Below, piece after piece: positions 51,462-56,503 of a DNA stretch of 56,503 bases. Source of the stretch: Candidatus Tityobacter terrigena. GTDB lineage: Bacteria; Vulcanimicrobiota; Vulcanimicrobiia; Vulcanimicrobiales; Vulcanimicrobiaceae. How positions within the stretch are numbered: position 1 is the stretch's first letter; every line of letters begins with the position of its first letter. Under the pieces are notes generated by a model, which worked only from the letters and a program-made list of their open reading frames with translations, made no database searches and was not told the DNA's origin. The stretch spans positions 1,106 to 57,608 of the forward strand of contig PMHO01000019.1 in NCBI GenBank assembly GCA_003156715.1, given 5' to 3'. A program made the position numbers and the translations under genes.

Positions 51462-52189
51462 CGCGGCGCCTCGAGATCGTGCCCGCCATCGATCTGCGCG
51501 GCGGGGCTTGCGTGCGGTTACTGCACGGGGATCCCTCGCGCGAGACGCGTTACGACGACGACCCGGTCGCGCGCGCCCAAGCGTTCGTTGCGGCCGGAGC
51601 GCGGCGCCTGCACGTCGTCGACTTGGACGGCGCGTTCGGAACGGGTGAGAACATCGAGGCCCTGCGCGCAATCTGTGCTGCGGTCGACGTTCCGGTACAG
51701 ACGGGCGGCGGCATCCGCAGCGAACCCGATGCGCGCGGACGTTTCGCAGCGGGGGCGCAGTGGATCGTCCTCAGCACGATGCTGGTCGAGAATCCGACGC
51801 TGGCACGCGCCTTGATCGCGACCTACGGCGAGCGCATCATCGGCGGCGTCGACGCGCGCGGCGACGTGGTCGCTTACCGCGGCTGGCAAGTCGAGACGGG
51901 CCTGCGCCGCGATGCGTTCGTGCGCGAGCTGGCGACGTGGGGCGTCGAGCGCATCGTCTACACCGAGATCAGCCGCGACGGAGCCGGAACGGGTTACGAC
52001 GTCGCCGCGCTCGCTGCGGTCGCGGGGCTGGCGCCGCTGCGCATCACCGCGAGCGGCGGCGCGAACGGGCTCGACGATCTGCGCGCGCTCCTCGAGGGAA
52101 CGCCCCTCAATGTCGACGCCGCGATCGTCGGCCGCGCGCTCTATGCGGGAACGATCGATCTCGCAGAGGCGCTTGCAGCGTTTGCGTGA
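51458..52189 (+). CDS. hisA: Phosphoribosylformimino-AICAR ribotide isomerase
   Basis: HisA isomerises ProFAR, forming the substrate of HisF. The 243-residue TIM barrel has VPAIDLRGGACVRL with the first catalytic Asp, DLDGAFG, VQTGGGIRS, VDARGDVVAYRGW, IVYTEISRDG with the second Asp, and ITASGGANGLDDL. GTG 51458 overlaps hisH. No hisF or hisIE follows; the next gene is the convergent alr. Confidence 0.95.
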   Translation: MTRRLEIVPAIDLRGGACVRLLHGDPSRETRYDDDPVARAQAFVAAGARRLHVVDLDGAFGTGENIEALRAICAAVDVPVQTGGGIRSEPDARGRFAAGAQWIVLSTMLVENPTLARALIATYGERIIGGVDARGDVVAYRGWQVETGLRRDAFVRELATWGVERIVYTEISRDGAGTGYDVAALAAVAGLAPLRITASGGANGLDDLRALLEGTPLNVDAAIVGRALYAGTIDLAEALAAFA

Positions 52190-52219
52190 CCGAATCGCTT
52201 TGCGGCCGGTTGCAGGCTC

Positions 52220-53371
52220 TTAGCTCGTGCGCGCGACGATTGCCGCTTCGCGCGCCAGATAGCGGCGCGGAATCTCGGCGGGTAGGCGGGCGACGATTTC
52301 GTAGCCGATCGTGTCCGCGTGCTCGCCCAAGTCGTTCGCGTCGATGCGCTCGTCACCGTCGGCGCCGATCAGCGTAACGCTGCTGCCTGCGTGCGCTAAC
52401 GGCACGTCGGTCACGTCGACGAACGCCATGTTCATGCAGATGCGCCCGACGATCGGCGCCCGCTTTCCCGCGATTAAGACCTCGGCGCGGCCGCCGGCCG
52501 AGCGTGGAATCCCTTCGGCATATCCGATCGGGAGGACGCCGATGCGTGAGCGGCGGGCGGTGTGAAACGTGCACCCGTACCCGATCGAGCGGCCCGCTTC
52601 GACCTCACGCACGACGACGAGATTCGTGCGCCACGTCAGCGCGGGCTCGAGCTCGATCGCCTCGCTTGCCGCTGCGCGCGTCTGGGGTGAGGGCCAGATG
52701 CCGTACGTTGCGATCCCCGCGCGCACGAGGTCGAGCCGCAGCGCCGGAAACAGAATCGCGGCGGCCGACGCGGCCGCATGCCGGGCGACGCGGCGCTCGC
52801 GCAAAACTCCGTCGAGCGGGGCGAGCGCACGGCGAAACGTGGCGAGTTGAGCGAGCGTGAATTCAGACTCCAACTCTTCGGCCGCAGCCAGGTGCGTATA
52901 GACCCCGCGCAGGTCGAAGTCGGGATCGGAAAGGTAAGCCGCGATCGCCTCGGCGGCGCCGTCCGGCTCTAGGCCGAGGCGCGTGACGCCGGTATCGATT
53001 TTCGCATGCACGTCGAAACGCCGGCCGCCGCGGCGCGCAACCGCTGCGGCGTCGCGCCGGAAACCATTACGGCTCCACATCGTCATTGCGGCGCGCGCCT
53101 GGTGGGCGAACGCGAGGTCGCACGGCTCGATCGGGCCCAGGATCAGGATCGGGCACGTGATCCCCGCGCCCCGTAGCGCCGTCGCTTCGTCCGTGCGGTA
53201 GACGCACATGGCGTCGACCTCGGGTCCGATCGCCTGGGCGACCGGCTCGAGCCCATGACCGTAGGCATTCGCTTTTACGACGGCAGCGAAGCGGGCGGGG
53301 CGAACCAGCTCCGCCAGGCGTCGCACGTTGGCGCGGATCGCGCCGAGATCGATCTCGAGCTCCGCGATCAC
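52220..53371 (-). CDS. alr: Alanine racemase
   Basis: Alr converts L- to D-alanine with pyridoxal phosphate, feeding Ddl. The 383-residue protein has IDLGAIRANVRRL, FAAVVKANAYGHG with the PLP-binding lysine, FDVHAKIDTGVTRLGL, GIATYGIWPSP, RSIGYGCTFHT with the catalytic tyrosine, GYAEGIPR and VGRICMNMAFVDVTD. GTG 53371 overlaps the upstream membrane gene as GTGA. Its location near the dcw region fits wall synthesis. Confidence 0.95.
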   Translation of the reverse strand: MIAELEIDLGAIRANVRRLAELVRPARFAAVVKANAYGHGLEPVAQAIGPEVDAMCVYRTDEATALRGAGITCPILILGPIEPCDLAFAHQARAAMTMWSRNGFRRDAAAVARRGGRRFDVHAKIDTGVTRLGLEPDGAAEAIAAYLSDPDFDLRGVYTHLAAAEELESEFTLAQLATFRRALAPLDGVLRERRVARHAAASAAAILFPALRLDLVRAGIATYGIWPSPQTRAAASEAIELEPALTWRTNLVVVREVEAGRSIGYGCTFHTARRSRIGVLPIGYAEGIPRSAGGRAEVLIAGKRAPIVGRICMNMAFVDVTDVPLAHAGSSVTLIGADGDERIDANDLGEHADTIGYEIVARLPAEIPRRYLAREAAIVARTS

Positions 53372-53841
53372 GCGGGGCGCAAGCGTCGCGACACGTAGAA
53401 AGCGATTGGAATGCCGAAGAACAGGGTGTGGGCGACCGCCGCATTGAGCAGCGCGAGCGGCGTCAAGGCGCGGAAGGCGCCGGCGGCTCCGGCCAAGGCG
53501 CCCATGGCGACGTAGACGATGAGCCCGAAGACGATTCCGGAGGCGAGCGGGCGTGCCAGTACCTGAGGTGCGCCGGCCGCGACGTACGCGTAGCCGACAC
53601 CCCAAGCGAGGCTGACCACGAGGTGGATTGCAACGCCCACCCAGACGGACGCCGGATCGGTGAACGCGGCTTCACCGAGTAACCCCGAAGCGACCACCTG
53701 AAAGAAGGTCGTCAGGTCGATGGCGTGCCGTACCACGACGACCGTCAGGATCAGATACACGTCGATGAGAACGCCGCCCAGCAGGCCGGCTATGAGCCCC
53801 GGTACGAACGCCGCCGTTAGCCCGGGCGCAGGTCGCTGCAT
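53368..53841 (-). CDS. Four-helix membrane protein of unknown function
   Basis: This 157-residue product has four hydrophobic segments (VPGLIAGLLGGVLIDVYLIL, VGVAIHLVVSLAWGVGYAYV, SGIVFGLIVYVAMGALAG and NAAVAHTLFFGIPIAFYV) and few charged residues. It begins at ATG 53841 and its stop overlaps alr. No family was identified, but coupling to alr suggests shared expression. It may be a small transporter-like or scaffold protein. Confidence 0.65.
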   Translation of the reverse strand: MQRPAPGLTAAFVPGLIAGLLGGVLIDVYLILTVVVVRHAIDLTTFFQVVASGLLGEAAFTDPASVWVGVAIHLVVSLAWGVGYAYVAAGAPQVLARPLASGIVFGLIVYVAMGALAGAAGAFRALTPLALLNAAVAHTLFFGIPIAFYVSRRLRPA

Positions 53842-53882
53842 ACCGTCGAAAGTTCCGCCCCACCCCGGCCGATAACTCCAAG

Positions 53883-54299
53883 GTGCCCAAGACCTGGCAA
53901 ACGCCTCGGCCGCGCGCAGCCCTCCTGACCGATATGCGGACGTCGCTGCTCTACGACGGCACGCGTACCCTGACGCTCGCGATCGTCAGTTACGTCGTCG
54001 CGGCCTTTGGCTATTCGCTCGCGCTGCGGATCAGCCAACTGCCGCACGGCCCCCTTTGGGACGATCAGCTGCAGAGGCCGCTCTTCTTCATCCTGCTCGC
54101 GCTCTTGATGGTCGGTCTCATCGTGCCGTACTTCACGCAAGAGCAGGGCACCGCGCTGCGCACGTTTTCGATGTTCTCGACGACGTTTCTGCTCGCGTAC
54201 GCCGTCTTCAATATCTCGGGGTTCGTCGACCCGAGCCTTCCGCTGGCGGCCTTCGCGCACTACGTGATCGACCCGCTGCGCGGCAAGTACGCCCGCTAA
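53883..54299 (+). CDS. Three-helix membrane protein of unknown function
   Basis: This product (138 residues from GTG 53883; 121 from ATG 53934) has three or four hydrophobic helices, TLAIVSYVVAAFGYSLAL, FFILLALLMVGLIVPYF and MFSTTFLLAYAVFNIS. A short charged N-terminus and the tail PLRGKYAR complete it. It diverges from the four-helix gene across 41 bp and ends at a strong terminator. No family recognised. Confidence 0.6.
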   Translation: MPKTWQTPRPRAALLTDMRTSLLYDGTRTLTLAIVSYVVAAFGYSLALRISQLPHGPLWDDQLQRPLFFILLALLMVGLIVPYFTQEQGTALRTFSMFSTTFLLAYAVFNISGFVDPSLPLAAFAHYVIDPLRGKYAR

Positions 54300-54305
54300 G
54301 AAAGA

Positions 54306-54333
54306 GGCCCGATACGGCTTTGCCGATCGGGCC
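54306..54333. terminator. Bidirectional intrinsic terminator
   Basis: GGCCCGAT 54306-54313 pairs with ATCGGGCC 54326-54333, and CGGC/GCCG inside extends the stem with one bulged A. TTTCGTT follows on the plus strand and TCTTTCTTA on the minus strand. It lies between the plus-strand membrane gene (stop 54299) and the minus-strand small gene (stop 54389), and can serve both. Confidence 0.8.
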
Positions 54334-54388
54334 TTTCGTTGGGTTGCTCGCACGCCCCTGAGCGAGGCGCTCGCGGCTCGAGCGGCCG

Positions 54389-54520
54389 CTAGTAGCGTAG
54401 TCTCGGCCCCCAACCCTCAAAGTCGCGCAGGCGCGCGGGGAACGCGGGAATCGTCGGCCGCCGCGCCGGGAGGTTCTCGATCGAGCTCGGTTTGATCGTC
54501 GTCACGTGCTGCTCCATCAT
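54389..54520 (-). CDS. Very small hypothetical protein (43 aa), overlapping its upstream neighbour
   Basis: ATG 54520 overlaps the TGA of the 78-residue gene as ATGA, and the frame ends at TAG 54391-54389. The product is basic, proline-rich and ends in a Trp/Tyr-rich tail: SSIENLPARRPTIPAF followed by RLRDFEGWGPRLRY. There is no signal peptide or transmembrane helix. Coupling and a shared terminator support a real gene. Family unknown; a precursor peptide or regulator is only a possibility. Confidence 0.5.
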   Translation of the reverse strand: MMEQHVTTIKPSSIENLPARRPTIPAFPARLRDFEGWGPRLRY

Positions 54521-54753
54521 GCCACGTCACTCGCCCGCGGCGCGTAGCCTTCCCGCGCCGAGGGTGCCGGCTCGACGGCCCGGGCGATCCTAATCAGAAG
54601 CCGAGCGACCTCGCGCCGGGCGCCCGCGAGCGGTACGTTGCACTCGGCGCCTTCCGCGGCTTCTACCGCGAGCTGCGTGGACTGTGCCTCGTGCAGGATC
54701 GTTTCGATCCGCTGGCGAGCTTCCCGAGCCATGCTGTCTTCGTACATCTCCAT
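54517..54753 (-). CDS. Small helical protein of unknown function (78 aa)
   Basis: The product from ATG 54753 is acidic to neutral and mostly helical: MEMYEDSMAREARQRIETIL, then EAAEGAEC and GARREVARLLIRIARAVE. A strong ribosome-binding site (AAAGGA) lies 6 nt upstream. It is first in a two-gene unit behind a consensus TTGACA/TATAAT promoter at 54840-54812. One cysteine, no export signal. Function unknown. Confidence 0.6.
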   Translation of the reverse strand: MEMYEDSMAREARQRIETILHEAQSTQLAVEAAEGAECNVPLAGARREVARLLIRIARAVEPAPSAREGYAPRASDVA

Positions 54754-54780
54754 TTCGTCCTTTCGTGGCGGGGTCGCGCT

Positions 54781-54862
54781 CTGTAACTACCAAACACTGT
54801 AACCTGCAAAGATTATATGCTTGTTACAGTAACTTGTCAAGAAGTTTTACTGGTGTTACAAT
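54781..54862. promoter_or_regulatory. Symmetric divergent promoter with repeated GTTAC operators
   Basis: On the minus strand TTGACA (54840-54835), 17 bp, TATAAT (54817-54812) is a perfect consensus driving the 78-residue gene. On the plus strand TTGTCA (54834-54839), 17 bp, TACAAT (54857-54862) drives the CGNR gene. The two -35 elements share one palindrome, CTTGTCAAG 54833-54841, and both -10 elements end 25 bp from its centre. CTGTAAC recurs at 54781-54787 and 54797-54803, GTTACAG at 54823-54829, AGTAAC at 54828-54833 and TGTTACA at 54854-54860. These are probable operators; the regulator is not known. Confidence 0.75.
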
Positions 54863-55466
54863 GAAGAGCGTGAAGAAGAGCCCGCTGACCTTGCTGCCGA
54901 GCCAACTGGAGCTGGTTCGGCCGCCGGCGCCCGGGCGCGTGGAGCTGGTCCGCCGCTTCCTCAATACGCGCGACCTCGAGAGAAGCACCGATGAGATCGC
55001 GACCCCCGAGGGGCTGCAGGCTTGGCTGCGCGAGTACCGCCTCATCGACCGCAGGGTGCGGCTCGGAGCGGAGGACGTCCGCTCGGCAGCAGCCGTCCGC
55101 GAGGCGATCCGGGGGTTAGCGGCCCGCAACAACGGGCTCTTGCTCGCGTCCGACGATGCGGTGCTGCAGGAGACGGCCCGCCGGGCTCGCCTGGGACTGA
55201 CCTTCGACAAGTCCGGCCGGAGCGAGCTGATCGCGGCGGCCGATGGCATCGACGGCGCCCTCGGCTCGATCCTTGCCGCCGTTCACGACGGCCAGCTCGA
55301 CGGTTCGTGGTCGCGCCTCAAGGCGTGTGCCGACGAAGGCTGTTTGTGGGCGTATTACGACCACTCGAAAAACGGCTGCTCCCGTTGGTGCAGCGCCGAG
55401 ACCTGCGGAAACCGCAACAAGGTCAAGCGCTTCCGGGAGCGCCAAGCCCAAGCCGCCGCCGACTGA
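54861..55466 (+). CDS. CGNR zinc-finger / ABATE-domain transcription regulator
   Basis: The 201-residue protein has an N-terminal ABATE-like domain (ELVRRFLNTRDLERSTDE, LREYRLIDR) and a C-terminal zinc finger (CADEGCLWAYYDHSKNGCSR, WCSAETCGNRNKVKRFRER) with the Cys-Gly-Asn-Arg signature. Such proteins are putative stress-linked regulators. ATG 54861 overlaps the -10 hexamer (54857-54862), so transcripts starting near 54869 would lack it; GTG 54870 at the RNA 5' end (leaderless) is the alternative. It is a candidate for binding the repeated GTTAC sites beside it. Confidence 0.9.
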   Translation: MKSVKKSPLTLLPSQLELVRPPAPGRVELVRRFLNTRDLERSTDEIATPEGLQAWLREYRLIDRRVRLGAEDVRSAAAVREAIRGLAARNNGLLLASDDAVLQETARRARLGLTFDKSGRSELIAAADGIDGALGSILAAVHDGQLDGSWSRLKACADEGCLWAYYDHSKNGCSRWCSAETCGNRNKVKRFRERQAQAAAD

Positions 55467-55497
55467 TCCCCTAGGCGCCGTAGCCCGGCTTTAGCCC

Positions 55498-55526
55498 TTG
55501 CACTCTCAGGTCGAGTCTGCTAATAT
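55498..55526 (+). promoter_or_regulatory. Sigma70-type promoter of groES-groEL
   Basis: TTGCAC 55498-55503, 17 bp, TAATAT 55521-55526 is a near-consensus promoter, 68 bp before the groES start. An ACTC-N7-GAGT inverted repeat (55502-55516) lies within the spacer, but it is not a canonical CIRCE element. Confidence 0.65.
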
Positions 55527-55534
55527 TTTCGTTG

Positions 55535-55552
55535 CTGGCAGAGAGCTGCCAG
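55535..55552 (+). promoter_or_regulatory. Inverted repeat at the groESL transcription start
   Basis: CTGGCA and TGCCAG, a perfect 6-bp repeat with a 6-nt centre, sit at the expected start point of the groES transcript. It could be an operator or an RNA hairpin. The responsible regulator, if any, is unknown. Confidence 0.45.
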
Positions 55553-55593
55553 GAGTGCCAACGCACATTGTTACACACCGTGGAGGTCATTTC

Positions 55594-55908
55594 GTGAATT
55601 TGAGGCCCTTGGGCGATCGTCTGGTCGTCGAACACGTCGAACAGGCGGACAAGAGTGCCGGCGGAGTTTTTCTGCCGGATACCGCCAAGGAAAAACCCCA
55701 AGAGGGGAAAGTCTTGGCAGTCGGTTCCGGCCGCACGCTCGACAACGGCAACAAGCATCCGATGGACGTGAAAGTCGGCGACCGTATCATTTATTCCAAG
55801 TACTCGGGTAGCGAGATTAAACTCGAAGGCACCGAGTACTTGATCATTTCAGAGAAGGACGTTTTGGCGGTCTTTACCGACGAGCGCGTCCCCGCAGGAG
55901 TTAGGTAA
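55594..55908 (+). CDS. groES: Co-chaperonin GroES
   Basis: GroES caps the GroEL cage during folding. The 104-residue protein has [15 protein letters not shown], the mobile loop [37 protein letters not shown] and [16 protein letters not shown] 55594 has GGAGG 8-12 nt upstream. groEL follows 3 bp after the stop. The sigma70-type promoter is at 55498-55526. Confidence 0.96.
   Translation: MNLRPLGDRLVVEHVEQADKSAGGVFLPDTAKEKPQEGKVLAVGSGRTLDNGNKHPMDVKVGDRIIYSKYSGSEIKLEGTEYLIISEKDVLAVFTDERVPAGVR

Positions 55909-56503
<595 letters not shown>

Noticed and set aside
55500-55525. CIRCE/HrcA operator
   Set aside because: The repeat has 7 bp spacing and an extra CT in the right arm, not the TTAGCACTC-N9-GAGTGCTAA form.

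Overview
The window is GC-rich DNA, densely packed with genes, many starting with GTG or overlapping by 4 bp (ATGA/GTGA). From about 3.48 kb to the right end it reads as one bacterial chromosome. It encodes a diderm, LPS-type envelope (an LptD-like barrel, an LptF/LptG permease, an LptC-like protein and Lnt), a meso-DAP type MurE, and a division/cell-wall (dcw) cluster that stops at ddl without ftsQ, ftsA or ftsZ. My best guess is a lineage such as Candidatus Eremiobacterota (WPS-2); this is inference from gene content and was not tested by phylogeny.

Layout. (1) 1-3.48 kb, minus strand: the 5' end of rho, folP and a secreted PKD-type protein. These look actinobacterial (Thermoleophilia-like) and differ in style from the rest, so this part may be a chimeric join or a transfer. 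(2) 3.48-6.35 kb, minus: the three-gene proton-translocating transhydrogenase operon pntAA-pntAB-pntB. (3) 6.5-15.7 kb: small accessory genes, including secreted proteins, a DUF4760-like protein, a fumarylacetoacetase-family hydrolase, two Rossmann-fold oxidoreductase-like proteins, a PQQ-type beta-propeller, two small zinc-ribbon proteins, a lipoprotein and an alpha-2-macroglobulin-like protein. (4) 15.7-22.7 kb: polA, a DUF192 protein, a secreted protein, mutM, rpsA and coaE. (5) 22.7-32.7 kb: a D-aminoacylase, a 20-residue-periodic KGG repeat protein, lptC-lnt, a lipoprotein, a short metallothionein-like gene, and an SLT - lptF/G - lptD - GNAT minus-strand run.

(6) 32.75-47.8 kb, plus: the dcw cluster mraZ-rsmH-ftsL-ftsI-murE-murF-(CofE-like ligase)-mraY-murD-ftsW-murG-murC-murB-ddl. 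A sigma70-type promoter followed by 10-bp-periodic MraZ-box repeats precedes it. Nearly every gene overlaps the next. (7) 47.8-54.3 kb: a PP2C phosphatase/HATPase fusion, citrate synthase, hisB-hisH-hisA, then alr (minus) and two small membrane proteins. (8) 54.3-56.5 kb: a bidirectional terminator, two tiny overlapping minus-strand genes, a CGNR zinc-finger regulator across a compact divergent promoter, then groES and the start of groEL.

The genes work together mainly in envelope construction. Alr and Ddl supply D-Ala-D-Ala, MurB-MurG and MraY make lipid II, FtsW/FtsI polymerise it at the septum, and the Lpt and Lnt proteins build the outer membrane. The most unusual signals are the symmetric divergent promoter at 54.78-54.87 kb with its two unexplained small proteins, the CofE-like ligase inside the mur genes, a metallothionein-like gene downstream of a strong RNA hairpin, and the foreign-looking first 3.5 kb. 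No rRNA, tRNA, CRISPR array or insertion sequence was seen, and no gene-free stretch exceeds 300 bp.
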